From Georgenia_A wangjunii (GTDB taxonomy: Bacteria > Actinomycetota > Actinomycetes > Actinomycetales > Actinomycetaceae): a DNA stretch of 64,000 nt. Every line of letters starts with the position of its first letter. The stretch's first letter is position 1. Under the pieces are notes generated by a model, which ran no database searches, had not been told where the DNA came from, and saw only the letters and a list, made by a program, of their open reading frames with translations. Positions 26,443 to 35,192 of the stretch are shown piece after piece. The stretch is taken from NCBI RefSeq assembly GCF_036421915.1, contig NZ_JAZGOM010000001.1, one strand, 5' to 3'. A program made the position numbers and the translations under genes.

Positions 26443-29400
26443 GTGGCGCACCTCGCCCGGTTCAGCCTGTCCAACCGGGCGCTCGTCGCCCTCGCCACCA
26501 TCTTCGCCGTCCTGGGCGGACTGTGGGCGACCTCGACGCTCAAGCAGGAGCTCATCCCCTCGCTCGACCTGCCGATCGTCGGCGCCGTGACGACGTACCC
26601 GGGCGCGGCGCCCGACGTCGTCGAGCAGCAGGTGACCGACCTCGTCGAGCAGGCCGCCGGCTCCGTCGCCGGCCTCGAGTCGACGACGTCGACGTCGAGC
26701 GCCAACGTCTCCGTCGTCATGCTCGCCCTCGAGTACGGCACCGACGCCGCCGGCGCGCAGCAGGACTTCGAGGCGGCGATCAGCCGACTCTCCTCCGTCC
26801 TCCCCGAGGCGGCGGACACGCAGGTCATCTCCGGCGGCATCGACGACCTCCCCGTCATCCAGCTCGCCGTGACCGCCGACGGGGACCCGGCCGCCACGGC
26901 CGAGGCGCTCGAGACGGTCGTCGTGCCCGAGCTCGAGCGCATCTCCGGCGTCCGCGACGTCACCCTCACCGGCACGACGGAGGAGGAGATCGTCATCGAC
27001 GTCGACCTCCCCGCCCTCGCCGCGGCAGGACTCACCCCCGAGGCGATCGGCGGCACCCTCACCGCCAACGGCGTCGTCATCCCCGCCGGGTCCCTCACGA
27101 GCGAGGACCAGACCCTCAGCGTCCAGGTCGGCTCGCGCCTCACGAGCGTCGACGAGGTCGCGGCGATCCCGCTCCCCACCGCCGCCGGTCCCGTCCGCCT
27201 CGACGCGCTCGCGGACGTCTCCGCGAGTGACGTCGCCCCGACGAGCTTCACCCGCACGGACGGCCAGGCGAGCTTCGGTATCGCCATCACGAAGACCCCG
27301 GCCGGCAACACCGTCGAGGTCTCCGACGCCGTCCAGGAGCTCCTCCCGGACCTGCGCGCCACACTCGGCGCGGGCGCGCAGACCGTCGTCGTCTTCGACC
27401 AGGCGCCCTTCATCGAGCAGTCCGTCGAGGACCTCGCCGTCGAGGGCCTCCTCGGCCTTCTCTTCGCGGTCATCGTCATCATGCTCTTCCTGCGTTCGGT
27501 CCGGGCGACGTCCGTGACCGCGGTGTCCATCCCGCTCTCGCTCGTCGTCGCGCTCATCGGCCTCAAGGTCGTCGGGTTCTCCCTCAACCTCTTCACGCTC
27601 GCGGCACTGACCGTCTCCATCGGGCGCGTCGTCGACGACTCCATCGTCGTCATCGAGAACATCAACCGGCACCTCAGCTACGGCAAGGACCGGCGGACCG
27701 CCATCCTCGACGGCGTGCGGGAGGTCGCTGGGGCGATCACGTCCTCGACGATCGCGACCGCCGCCGTCTTCGTCCCGATCGGACTCGTCGGTGGCATGGT
27801 CGGCGAGCTCTTCCGGCCCTTCGCCTTCACGGTCGCGCTGGCGCTCCTCGCCTCCCTCCTCGTCGCGCTGACGATCGTGCCCGTCCTCGCCTGGTGGTTC
27901 CTCAAGGCACCGGCCGACGGCGCGGACGCCGCCCGCGCGCGCACCGCGGCGGAGGAGAAGGAGCGCCGCGGGGCGCTCCAGCGCGGCTACGTCCGCTCGC
28001 TGCGCGGGGTGCTCGCCCGCCCCGTCGTCACGTCCGTCGTGGCCGTCGCCATCCTCGCCGGCACGGTCGGCCTGGCGACCCAGCTCGAGACCGAGTTCAT
28101 CGGCGACACGGGCCAGAACACGCTCAGCGTCACGCAGTCCATGCCGGCGGGGACGTCCCTCGAGGCGATGGACGCCGCGGCCGCGCGCGTCGAGGAGGTC
28201 GTCGGCGAGATCGACGGGCTCGAGACGTACCAGGTGACCGGCGGGTCCGGCGGCGGTGCGTCGGCCTTCCTCGGCGGCGACGGCAGCACGACGTTCTCCC
28301 TCACCCTCGAGCTCGAGACGGACGCCGCCGCGGCCGAGGAGGAGCTGCGCGCCGGGCTCGCCGACCTCGACGGCGTCGGTGACGTCACCGTCTCCGCCGG
28401 GATGGCCGGCTTCGCCGGTGGCCTCGAGGTCATCGTCTCCGGCGCCGACGGCGAGACCGTCCGGGAGGCCGCCGCGCAGGTCGAGGACGCCGTCCGTGGC
28501 CTCGACGGCGTCACCGACGTCGCCTCCAACCTCGCGGCCGACCTGCCCACCATCGCGGTGAGCGTCGACCGCGAGGCCGCCGCCGCGGCGGGCCTCACCG
28601 AGGCCCAGGTCGGCCAGACCGTCTCCGCTGCCCTCAGCGGCACGACGATCGGCTCGATCAACACGCCGGACGGCGCGAGCGACCTCGTCATGCGGACCGG
28701 TGAGGCCCCCATGACCCTTGACGAGCTGCGTGCGCTACCCCTCGCCGGGCTCGCCGGTCCGGTCGTCCTCGACGCCGTCGCCGACGTCGACGAGGTCACC
28801 CAGCCGGTGACGATCACCCGGGCCAACGGCCTGCGGTCCGCCACCATCACCGCCGCGGTGACCGCCTCGGACCTCGGCGCCACGACGGCCGCGCTCCAGG
28901 GCGCCCTCGACGGGCTCGACCTGCCCGACGGCGTCAGCGCCGAGATCGGGGGCGTCAGTGCCCAGCAGGACGACGCGTTCGCCAACCTCGGCCTCGCCCT
29001 GCTGCTGTCGATCGCCATCGTCTACGTCGTCATGGTCGCGACGTTCAAGTCGCTCGTCCAGCCGCTCATCCTCCTCATCTCCGTGCCGTTCGCGGCGACG
29101 GGAGCGATCGCGCTGCTGCTCCTGAGTGGGACGCCGCTCGGCGTGCCGGCGCTCATCGGCGCGCTCATGCTCGTCGGCGTCGTCGTCACCAACGCCATCG
29201 TCCTCATCGACCTCATCAACCAGTACCGCCGCCAGGGCATGGGCCTGCGCGAGGCGATCGAGGAGGGCGGGCGCCACCGCCTGCGGCCCATCCTCATGAC
29301 CGCGGCCGCGACGATCGGCGCGCTCACACCCATGGCCATCGGCCTGACGGGAGGCAGCGCCTTCATCTCCCAGCCGCTCGCGCTCGTCGTCATCGGCGGG

Positions 29401-29571
29401 CTCATCACCTCGACCGTCCTCACCCTCCTCCTCGTCCCCGTCTTCTACTCCCTCATCGAGGGCCGGACGGAGCGGCGCGAGGAGCGGCGCGCCGGACGGC
29501 ACGCGATGACGGGCGACGCCGCCGCGACGTCCGGAGCCGACGAGGACGTCACGACCGCCGCGCACGCCTAG
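26443..29571 (+). CDS. RND family efflux transporter (AcrB/SwrC-like)
   Basis: Proton-driven exporter of 1042 residues, the full size of AcrB/MexB-type pumps. Duplicated architecture: TM1 at 10-28, a periplasmic-type loop, a TM2-6 block around 335-500 with the proton-relay motif GRVVDDSIVVIENIN (paired Asp), a second loop, and a TM8-12 block around 860-1015 with VVTNAIVLIDLINQYR and RPILMTAAATIGALTPMA. In Gram-positives such single-component RND pumps (for example SwrC/YerP) export surfactants or drugs without an outer-membrane partner. No membrane-fusion protein gene is adjacent. Likely controlled by the divergent MarR. GTG start. Substrate unknown. Confidence 0.93.
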   Translation: MAHLARFSLSNRALVALATIFAVLGGLWATSTLKQELIPSLDLPIVGAVTTYPGAAPDVVEQQVTDLVEQAAGSVAGLESTTSTSSANVSVVMLALEYGTDAAGAQQDFEAAISRLSSVLPEAADTQVISGGIDDLPVIQLAVTADGDPAATAEALETVVVPELERISGVRDVTLTGTTEEEIVIDVDLPALAAAGLTPEAIGGTLTANGVVIPAGSLTSEDQTLSVQVGSRLTSVDEVAAIPLPTAAGPVRLDALADVSASDVAPTSFTRTDGQASFGIAITKTPAGNTVEVSDAVQELLPDLRATLGAGAQTVVVFDQAPFIEQSVEDLAVEGLLGLLFAVIVIMLFLRSVRATSVTAVSIPLSLVVALIGLKVVGFSLNLFTLAALTVSIGRVVDDSIVVIENINRHLSYGKDRRTAILDGVREVAGAITSSTIATAAVFVPIGLVGGMVGELFRPFAFTVALALLASLLVALTIVPVLAWWFLKAPADGADAARARTAAEEKERRGALQRGYVRSLRGVLARPVVTSVVAVAILAGTVGLATQLETEFIGDTGQNTLSVTQSMPAGTSLEAMDAAAARVEEVVGEIDGLETYQVTGGSGGGASAFLGGDGSTTFSLTLELETDAAAAEEELRAGLADLDGVGDVTVSAGMAGFAGGLEVIVSGADGETVREAAAQVEDAVRGLDGVTDVASNLAADLPTIAVSVDREAAAAAGLTEAQVGQTVSAALSGTTIGSINTPDGASDLVMRTGEAPMTLDELRALPLAGLAGPVVLDAVADVDEVTQPVTITRANGLRSATITAAVTASDLGATTAALQGALDGLDLPDGVSAEIGGVSAQQDDAFANLGLALLLSIAIVYVVMVATFKSLVQPLILLISVPFAATGAIALLLLSGTPLGVPALIGALMLVGVVVTNAIVLIDLINQYRRQGMGLREAIEEGGRHRLRPILMTAAATIGALTPMAIGLTGGSAFISQPLALVVIGGLITSTVLTLLLVPVFYSLIEGRTERREERRAGRHAMTGDAAATSGADEDVTTAAHA

Positions 29572-29603
29572 CCGGGCGGCGAGCGGCGCCGTAGCCTCGG
29601 GGC

Positions 29604-30092
29604 GTGAGCACCTGGAGCGAGCTGGAGACGAGCCTCACCGCCGCGATCGCGGGTCTGGCGGACGACGCGTGGGTGACGCTGGAGGCCCCGCCGCGCGAGG
29701 CGGCAGTGCCGCCGGCGGACGACGCCCCGGCGGGTGGGCGCCTGCGCCGCCTCTTCGGCGGGGGCAAGGGTGCTGCTCCCGGAGGGATCGTCCTCCAGCT
29801 CCGTCGCCAGGGCACGTACCTCTACGGCGAGTGCACCGGAGGGCCGGCCGTCGGTGGGGACTTCGGCTGGACGGACGCCGAGCACACCGCGCTCCTCGGG
29901 CTCGGCTGGGGCACGCCGCCGCACATCGGCGCGCGGGTGTACCTGCGGCACTTCCCCGGCGACGACGGCCCTCCGCCCGCCGAGTACCTCGAGGACGGCC
30001 TCGCGGACGAGGCGGTCACGCTCGTCGTGCGGACCCTGCGCGACGTCTACGGCCTCACCGCGCCGGAGACCGTCACGCTGACGTGGCCCTGA
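29604..30092 (+). CDS. Small TY-Chap-like protein (type VII secretion associated)
   Basis: 162 residues. The N-terminal helix MSTWSELETSLTAAIAGL is followed by a Gly/Pro-rich loop, then an alpha-beta region with GIVLQLRRQGTYLYGE, ALLGLGWGTPP, VYLRHFPGD and AVTLVVRTLRDVYGL. The order 'LGW ... RxFP ... TLRxVYG' is the pattern I associate with the TY-Chap N-terminal domain in actinobacterial ESX-type loci. TAGCCT (29592-29597) ends 6 nt before the GTG start, suggesting a leaderless mRNA. It converges on the EspG-like gene, 112 nt away, and may be its partner. The family call is from memory and moderate. Confidence 0.5.
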   Translation: MSTWSELETSLTAAIAGLADDAWVTLEAPPREAAVPPADDAPAGGRLRRLFGGGKGAAPGGIVLQLRRQGTYLYGECTGGPAVGGDFGWTDAEHTALLGLGWGTPPHIGARVYLRHFPGDDGPPPAEYLEDGLADEAVTLVVRTLRDVYGLTAPETVTLTWP

Positions 30093-30204
30093 CGCGCCAC
30101 CGCCGAGCGCGGCCGGCCACGGCAGGCGCCGTCGTCGGCCACCGGTGGGCGACGCGCTGCCACGGGGGAGGGGACGGCGCCCGGCCGTAGGTGCGGGACG
30201 AGCC

Positions 30205-30966
30205 CTACGCGAGCGGGACGCGGGCTCCCACGGCGTCGGCCGGCTGGAGCTCGTCGTCGGTCGGCAGGATCCCGACGAGGCGTCTCCACAGGGCGGTCGC
30301 GGTGGTCGGGACGAGCTGGGCGCCCGTCGCCGCGGCCCAGCTCGCCTCGACGGCGCCGGCCCCGGTGTCGACGACGGTGAGCTGGCGCCCCACCTGGGTG
30401 CCTTCGGTGCCCACCCAGAGCACGTCGAGGCGCCAGGCGCGCCACCGCTCGGTCCGCAGGGCCTCGGCCCAGGCGTGCCAGGACTCCGGTGCGCGCCCGG
30501 CGAGGTCGTCCGCGGCCATGGCCCGGGTGCGGGCGTCCGGCGCGAAGAGGGCGGCGAGGGCCTCGACGTCGAGCTCGGCGGACCCTGCGGCGAGCCGAGG
30601 GCGCACCGCCAGGCGGGCGAGGCGGGCGACCCCGGCGGCGACGAACTCCGGCGGGGTGAGGAGCACCTCGTAGACGTCGTCGCGGACGTGGGCGAAGGTG
30701 ACGAGCGCGCCCGGGGAGGCCCACGTGCGGTGCACGCTCACCCCGCCGGCACCGCCCACGGTGAGGGCGAGGTGGCAGAAGGGCCGCCCGAGCGCGTCGG
30801 CGACGGGCGCGAGCGCGGGATGGAGCGCCTCGCCCTCGATGACGCCCGCACGTGCGAGCCTCTCGCCGGCCGCACCGTCGCCGTCGTCGAGCCACGCGCG
30901 CAGCACGCCGACGCCGGCCTCGTCGAGGAGGAGGCGCCCGGTCGTGACGTCCCAGTCGATCCTCAT
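30205..30966 (-). CDS. EspG-like ESX secretion-associated protein
   Basis: 253 residues; ATG at 30966 with GGGAG 6 nt upstream and only 2 nt from the stop of the LpqN-like gene. Mixed alpha/beta protein: LRAWLDDGDGAAGERL, VSVHRTWASPGALVTFAH (response to His-Arg-Thr is guesswork), YEVLLTPPEFVAAGVARL, and a C-terminal part with LDVLWVGTEGTQVGRQLTVV. The layout resembles EspG-family chaperones that bind secreted WXG/PE-PPE-type heterodimers. Its place as last gene of an operon with a WXG protein supports a chaperone role. Weak sequence evidence alone. Confidence 0.5.
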   Translation of the reverse strand: MRIDWDVTTGRLLLDEAGVGVLRAWLDDGDGAAGERLARAGVIEGEALHPALAPVADALGRPFCHLALTVGGAGGVSVHRTWASPGALVTFAHVRDDVYEVLLTPPEFVAAGVARLARLAVRPRLAAGSAELDVEALAALFAPDARTRAMAADDLAGRAPESWHAWAEALRTERWRAWRLDVLWVGTEGTQVGRQLTVVDTGAGAVEASWAAATGAQLVPTTATALWRRLVGILPTDDELQPADAVGARVPLA

Positions 30967-30968
30967 GC

Positions 30969-31478
30969 TCAGCTCCCGTCCGCCGCCGCGCCGGGTGCCG
31001 TGTCGGTCGGCTCGCCGTGGATCTCGAGGCTGGCGACGCTCCGGCCGATGACGGGTGCCTGCTCGAGGTAGCGCATCGTCGCGCACGTCGCGGTGAGGGT
31101 GATCCCGGTCGTCCCGACGACGGTGACCCACTGCTCCATCGTCAGCGACTGGTTGTCCTTGCTCGCGTGGTGCGCGAGGCGCCGCGCGCCCTCGTGCCCG
31201 GCGACGATCGTCATCTCGAGGTCGAGGAGGAGGTAGTCCTCGAGCGTCGACGGCAGGAGCCGGTCGGTGTCCCGCTGCCAGTCCTTGAGCGTCGCGCCCT
31301 CGCCCAGCGCCGAGTAGGTGACGACGATGTTCGTGCGGAAGCCGGGCTCCGGCTCGACCGCGACGAGGGGGATCCCGCGGACGTCGTGGTGGACCTCCCA
31401 CGAGTCGGGCACGTCCAGGCTCAGGCTCCCGTCGTTCGTCGTCACGGTGGTGATCGCACTCGCGCTCATGCTGCTCAT
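30969..31478 (-). CDS. LpqN/DcrB-like domain protein
   Basis: 169 residues from the ATG at 31478, which overlaps the upstream stop (ATGA). Sequence fits the LpqN/PsbP-like fold: SLSLDVPDSWEVHHD, NIVVTYSALGEGATLKDW, LLLDLEMTIVAGHEGARRL, EQWVTVVGTTGITLTATC and the ending APVIGRSVASLEI. No signal peptide is visible, so it is probably cytoplasmic, unlike mycobacterial LpqN lipoproteins. Genes of this type are common within ESX-type operons. Role unknown, possibly in binding a secretion substrate. Confidence 0.6.
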   Translation of the reverse strand: MSSMSASAITTVTTNDGSLSLDVPDSWEVHHDVRGIPLVAVEPEPGFRTNIVVTYSALGEGATLKDWQRDTDRLLPSTLEDYLLLDLEMTIVAGHEGARRLAHHASKDNQSLTMEQWVTVVGTTGITLTATCATMRYLEQAPVIGRSVASLEIHGEPTDTAPGAAADGS

Positions 31479-31828
31479 CTCTGTCTGCCCGTGGTGCGCC
31501 GCCCGCGCAGCCATCGGGGGAGGTACCAGGTGGGGACATTGAGCTGGAGCCCGCCCCAGAGGCCGAGGACGGCACCGAGGAGGACGAGGGGGACGAACGC
31601 CAGGGTCCACCTCGTGCCGGGGTCGTAGGCGTCGTAGGCCAGGAGGGGGCCGAGCGCCACGAGGAACAACCCGACCGCCGGCAGGAAGAAGAGGACGGCA
31701 CGCTCGTCGAGCGTGGCGCCGTCACCGCGCCCCGCCCACCAGCGCGCGCCCTGGCTGCGGCCGGCGCGGCACCACAGGACGAAGCCGACCAGGGCGGCGC
31801 CGGCCACGACGCACAGCATTGACCACAT
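31475..31828 (-). CDS. Small polytopic membrane protein, candidate immunity protein
   Basis: 117 residues with three hydrophobic segments (about 4-20 MLCVVAGAALVGFVLWC, 46-66 VLFFLPAVGLFLVALGPLLAY, 76-96 LAFVPLVLLGAVLGLWGGL) and a basic C-terminus. ATG after GAGGGA. It lies 10 nt downstream of the WXG/glycine-zipper gene and overlaps the LpqN-like gene by 4 nt. No family recognised. Position next to a potential membrane-active effector makes an immunity role attractive. This is inference only. Confidence 0.6.
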   Translation of the reverse strand: MWSMLCVVAGAALVGFVLWCRAGRSQGARWWAGRGDGATLDERAVLFFLPAVGLFLVALGPLLAYDAYDPGTRWTLAFVPLVLLGAVLGLWGGLQLNVPTWYLPRWLRGRRTTGRQR

Positions 31829-31838
31829 GACGTCCCTC

Positions 31839-32972
31839 TCAGTCCCAGAAGGTGAGGGCGTCGACGAAGTCGCCGACCGGTTCCTTCAGCGCGTCCCCGA
31901 TCGCGTCCCCGACACCGGACCCGATCATCCCACCGATGAGACCACCGACCGCGCCACCGATGACCGTCCCGACCGGCCCGCCCACCGCGGTCCCGATCAT
32001 GGCCCCGACCTGGCCACCCGCCCAGGCGCCGGCCCAGCCGCCGGCCGCCGTCGTCGCCCCGACGGTCGCGGCGCGGGTGACCTGCTCGGTGCCGTTGAGC
32101 GACGGGTCGTCCGCGTCCTCCTGCCACTGCCCGTGGGCGGCGGTGCCGAAGGAGAAGACGGTGCCGACGCGGCCGGCCCACGTCCCCGCCGTCGACCACG
32201 CGCCGCGGCTCGCGGCCTGCCCGGGGTTGGCGACCCAGTTGGAGGACTGCCGCGCGCTCCACGCCTCGCGGTACCAGGGGGCCTGGACCGCGCGGAACTG
32301 GCCCCCCGGGCCACGTGGGGCGTAGCGGCCGATGCCGAGCTTGGTCCACCAGTCGGCGGTCCAGCCGAACCCGGTGAGCCCGAGCCCGAGCGCCCACTGA
32401 CTGAGGTCACCGGGGCTCGAGCTGGCGGGGATGAAGCCGGCGCGCTCGAGCAGGTCGAGGACGACGCCGTCCGAGAGGAACGCCGCGACGGCCTCCGTGA
32501 CCTGCTCGTGCGCGGCGACCTCCGCGGTGCGCACGTCGCCGACCCGGCCGTTGAGCGAGTGCCAGGCCGTCACCTGGTCGACGCGGGTCTCCAGCTGCGC
32601 GTCCGTCGCGTCGTCGGCGGGGGCACCGGGGAACGGGATACCGGTCGAGGTGACGGTGAGGCCGGCGAGGAGAGCGTCGGACCGGATCGTCGCCATGTCC
32701 TCGACGACTGTGGCGAGCGCCGTCGCGAAGGTGGTCACGGCGGCGATGAGAGTGTCGGCGCGGTCGGTGAGGGTGCTCACCTGCGTGGCGACGCCGTCGA
32801 TGTCGCTGAGGAACGCGCTCGCGCGGAAACCCTCCCAGGCGGCGTGCGCGTCGTTGCGGACCGTCGCGAGGTCCGTCGCGACCTGCGCGACGACGGTGTT
32901 GAGCTCGCCGAGCCGGCTCGCGGTCGTGGTGACGGCGTCCGGGTCGCCGTCGACGACGGTCTCGATGCTCAC
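31839..32972 (-). CDS. WXG-domain protein with glycine-zipper C-terminus (putative T7SS effector)
   Basis: 377 residues; GTG start overlapping the upstream stop (GTGA). N-terminal 110 residues form a helical hairpin with the WXG motif at Trp46-Glu-Gly48 (HAAWEGFRASAF). A second helical region (about 120-170) and a Trp/Gly/Arg-rich middle follow (GWTADWWTKLGIGRYAPRG). The last 80 residues are a dense GxxxG/AxxxG zipper (AGGWAGAWAGGQVGAMIG and following), ending DFVDALTFWD. Such tails insert in membranes, as in the S. aureus T7SS toxin TspA. No enzymatic domain seen. Candidate secreted pore-forming or membrane-disrupting effector. Confidence 0.6.
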   Translation of the reverse strand: MSIETVVDGDPDAVTTTASRLGELNTVVAQVATDLATVRNDAHAAWEGFRASAFLSDIDGVATQVSTLTDRADTLIAAVTTFATALATVVEDMATIRSDALLAGLTVTSTGIPFPGAPADDATDAQLETRVDQVTAWHSLNGRVGDVRTAEVAAHEQVTEAVAAFLSDGVVLDLLERAGFIPASSSPGDLSQWALGLGLTGFGWTADWWTKLGIGRYAPRGPGGQFRAVQAPWYREAWSARQSSNWVANPGQAASRGAWSTAGTWAGRVGTVFSFGTAAHGQWQEDADDPSLNGTEQVTRAATVGATTAAGGWAGAWAGGQVGAMIGTAVGGPVGTVIGGAVGGLIGGMIGSGVGDAIGDALKEPVGDFVDALTFWD

Positions 32973-33286
32973 ACTGCCTCCGGGGTGTGCTGCGGCGCGC
33001 CGCCGCTACCACCGGCGGAGCCGGCGGTGGCCGCGGCGGAGAGGTCCCACGCCGCGTAGTCCTCGAGCGCGCTGCGCACGTTCTGGGCCAGCGCGCCGAC
33101 GGCGGTGGCGACCTCACCGACCGCGGCGGAGAAGCCGGTGATCGCCGAGGCCAGCTCGTCCGTGGACCGGCCGGCGTCGGGCGAGGGGACGCTCACCCCG
33201 GGGTCGTTCAGCGTGCCCTGACGGGTGGTGAGTGAGTCCGCGACGCCAGACAGCGCTCCCTCATCGACGTACAGCGATCCGCTCAT
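32969..33286 (-). CDS. EspC/ESAT-6-like small helical protein
   Basis: 105 residues from the ATG at 33286 (MSGSLYVDEGALSGVADSLT). Two helices connected by a Pro/Ser/Gly-containing turn, then ALAQNVRSALEDYAAWDLSA. The YAAWD segment matches the YxxxD export signal of type VII substrates. The size and the opening LYVDEGAL fit the EspC/DUF2580 group. The C-terminus is Ala/Gly-rich. First gene of the operon, coupled to the WXG protein by a GTGA overlap, so the two may be cosecreted as a heterodimer. TACGTT on the minus strand (33298-33293) ends 6 nt before the ATG, with no Shine-Dalgarno. Confidence 0.65.
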   Translation of the reverse strand: MSGSLYVDEGALSGVADSLTTRQGTLNDPGVSVPSPDAGRSTDELASAITGFSAAVGEVATAVGALAQNVRSALEDYAAWDLSAAATAGSAGGSGGAPQHTPEAV

Positions 33287-33292
33287 GTGATC

Positions 33293-33352
33293 AACGTACG
33301 GGGGGGCGGCGCCCACGCCCAAGGCGGCCGCATGGGGTGAACTCCCCATGCG
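33293..33352. promoter_or_regulatory. Promoter and 24-bp palindrome upstream of the T7SS-like operon
   Basis: Minus-strand -10 TACGTT at 33298-33293, with TTGGGC 18 nt upstream (33322-33317) as a possible -35. Further upstream a near-perfect palindrome has arms CGCATGGGG (33329-33337) and CCCCATGCG (33344-33352) around TGAACT. It lies between the divergent operon and the FNT gene and is a good candidate operator. Confidence 0.5.
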
Positions 33353-33434
33353 TACCGGCGGCCGGTGGTCCGGGAGACGCGGGGCAGCCGCGGCTCGGGC
33401 GGCGCCGGTGCGCGCGCGGTCCTACCGTGGCCCG

Positions 33435-34241
33435 ATGAAAGACGACGACCCGCTGGACACCGAGGTCGAGACCGAGGTGGCCGACTCCTTCCACGTGACC
33501 GTCGAGGAAGGCGCGGAACGCCTCCACCGAGGCTGGCGGGCGCTCGTGACCACCGGCGTGTTCGGCGGGCTCGAGATCGGGCTCGGCGTGCTGGCGTTCC
33601 TCGCCGTGCTCGACGCCACCGGCAGCCACCTCCTCGCCGGGCTCGCCTTCGGCATCGGGTTCGTCGCGCTCCTCCTCGCCCACAGCGAGCTCTTCACCGA
33701 GGACTTCCTCCTGCCCGTCATGGCCGTGTTTGCCGGGCGGGGCTCCGTCGGGCGTCTGCTCCTGCTCTGGGGCGTGACGCTGGCGACGAACCTCGTGGGC
33801 GGCTGGATCTTCATGTGGTTCGTCGCGCACGCGTTCCCCGAGTTCGGGCCGCTGCTCACCGAGACCGCCCGGCACTTCGTCGACGCCCCGCTCGACCTGC
33901 GCTCGGTGTGCCTCGCCGTCCTCGGCGGGGGTGTCATCACCGTCCTCACGCGCATGCAGCACGGCACGGAGAGTGACGTGGCCAAGATCATCGCGGCCTT
34001 CGGCTGCGCCTTCCTCCTCGCCGGGCTCTCCCTCTTCCACTCGGTGCTCGACTCGATCCTCATCTTCGGCGCCATCCACGCGGAAGGGTCGGTCGGGTAC
34101 GGCGCGTGGCTGGCGTGGTTCTGGTACGTCGTCCCGCTCAACCTCGCCGGCGGCCTCGTCTTCGTCACCGCCCTGCGGCTCGTACGGGCGAGCGAGATGC
34201 CGGAGGCGCCGGGCCCCGCCGTCGGTGAGACAGCGGGCTGA
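33435..34241 (+). CDS. Formate/nitrite transporter (FNT) family protein
   Basis: 268 residues from the ATG at 33435. The longer frame to 33348 runs through the palindrome region and is Arg-rich. Six membrane helices, with the FNT features FGGLEIGLGVLAFL, LLLAHSELFTEDFLLPV, TLATNLVGGWIF and MQHGTESDVAKIIAAFGCAFLLA. These resemble the YfdC-like subgroup more than FocA. Would conduct small monovalent anions such as formate, nitrite or bicarbonate. TACCGT (33423-33428) ends 6 nt before the ATG, giving a probable leaderless mRNA. Substrate cannot be read from sequence. Confidence 0.85.
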   Translation: MKDDDPLDTEVETEVADSFHVTVEEGAERLHRGWRALVTTGVFGGLEIGLGVLAFLAVLDATGSHLLAGLAFGIGFVALLLAHSELFTEDFLLPVMAVFAGRGSVGRLLLLWGVTLATNLVGGWIFMWFVAHAFPEFGPLLTETARHFVDAPLDLRSVCLAVLGGGVITVLTRMQHGTESDVAKIIAAFGCAFLLAGLSLFHSVLDSILIFGAIHAEGSVGYGAWLAWFWYVVPLNLAGGLVFVTALRLVRASEMPEAPGPAVGETAG

Positions 34242-34292
34242 GCGTGGTGCGGTGCGCCGGGGCGGAGGCACCGGAGCCGGGCGCGGTCGTCG

Positions 34293-35036
34293 TCAGAGCA
34301 GGGGCGCGACGGGCAGCGGTTGCCGGGCGTCCGTGACGACCCTCTCCGCCCGTGCGACGACGGCCTCGAGGGCGGGTGCGTGGGCGCCGCGCCAGTACAC
34401 CCGGGCGCAGCCGCCGCAGCGGGAGAACACGTCGTACGCACGGCACGTGCCGGGCTCGATGTCGGCGGCGACGTCAGCGACGCTCGCGGGCTCGAGGAGC
34501 CCGTTGCACCGGGTGCAGCGCGTCCACGGCGAGAGGGGCGGGGCGAAGCGGCCGAGGACGTCGTCGAGCTGGTCCTGCGTCAGCGTCCCGCGCACGAGCG
34601 CGCCCTCGGGCAGCGCGGAGCGGTAGAGCAGCGCGCGGTCGCGGGTGAGCAGCACCCGCGCGGTCTCGGCGGCACGCCGTACGAGGCCGGCGTCGTCGGC
34701 GTGCGTCTCGTGCGCCGTGTCCAGGCCGAGCAGACGCAGCCGGCGGGCGAGCGCGCCGAGGTGGACGTCGAGCAGGAAGCGGGGAGGCGTCGTCGACGTC
34801 TGCTGCGGCCGGGGGGCGGGGCCGATCCGCAGGAGCCCCGACGAAACGGGGGAGGAGGCGGGGCCCAGGTGGCCGTCGAGCACGAGGGGACCGACCTCTG
34901 TCCGAGGGATCCCCAGCGCGATGGTGACGTTGCCGACGGTGTCGCTCGGTGCGGCGCTGACGGGGAACGCGGACGTCCTGCGCGCACGCGGCAGGAGGAA
35001 CCACAGCGCCGGGTCGACGGCCACGCGCAGCGCCAC
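34293..35036 (-). CDS. Mut7-C RNase-like protein with ubiquitin-like N-terminal domain
   Basis: About 247 residues from the GTG at 35036. The frame stays open to 35171, but the extra residues look non-conserved. N-terminal Mut7-C ubiquitin-like fold (VALRVAVDPALWFLLPRARR ... VGNVTIALGIPRTEVG), then the Mut7-C PIN-like RNase domain with RFLLDVHLGALARRLRLLG, DDAGLVRRAAETARVLLTRDR and acidic metal ligands. The C-terminal zinc-ribbon-like part has CTRCNGLL and CGGCARVYW. The family is predicted to be an RNA-cleaving PIN-fold enzyme; cellular target unknown. Located alone between unrelated genes. Confidence 0.8.
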   Translation of the reverse strand: MALRVAVDPALWFLLPRARRTSAFPVSAAPSDTVGNVTIALGIPRTEVGPLVLDGHLGPASSPVSSGLLRIGPAPRPQQTSTTPPRFLLDVHLGALARRLRLLGLDTAHETHADDAGLVRRAAETARVLLTRDRALLYRSALPEGALVRGTLTQDQLDDVLGRFAPPLSPWTRCTRCNGLLEPASVADVAADIEPGTCRAYDVFSRCGGCARVYWRGAHAPALEAVVARAERVVTDARQPLPVAPLL

Positions 35037-35192
35037 CGGCTGGTGCCCGCGCGCCTCGCCGGGCCGTCTCGGGAGGGCGTGGGCCTCGCACCACGCCCGG
35101 GAGGCGGGAGCGGGGAACCGCGGTGCGGACGTGCTCCGGTGCGGCAGCTCCTGCCCTTCCGAGCCGCGCACGCTGCCCCCGTCCGCCTCAGG

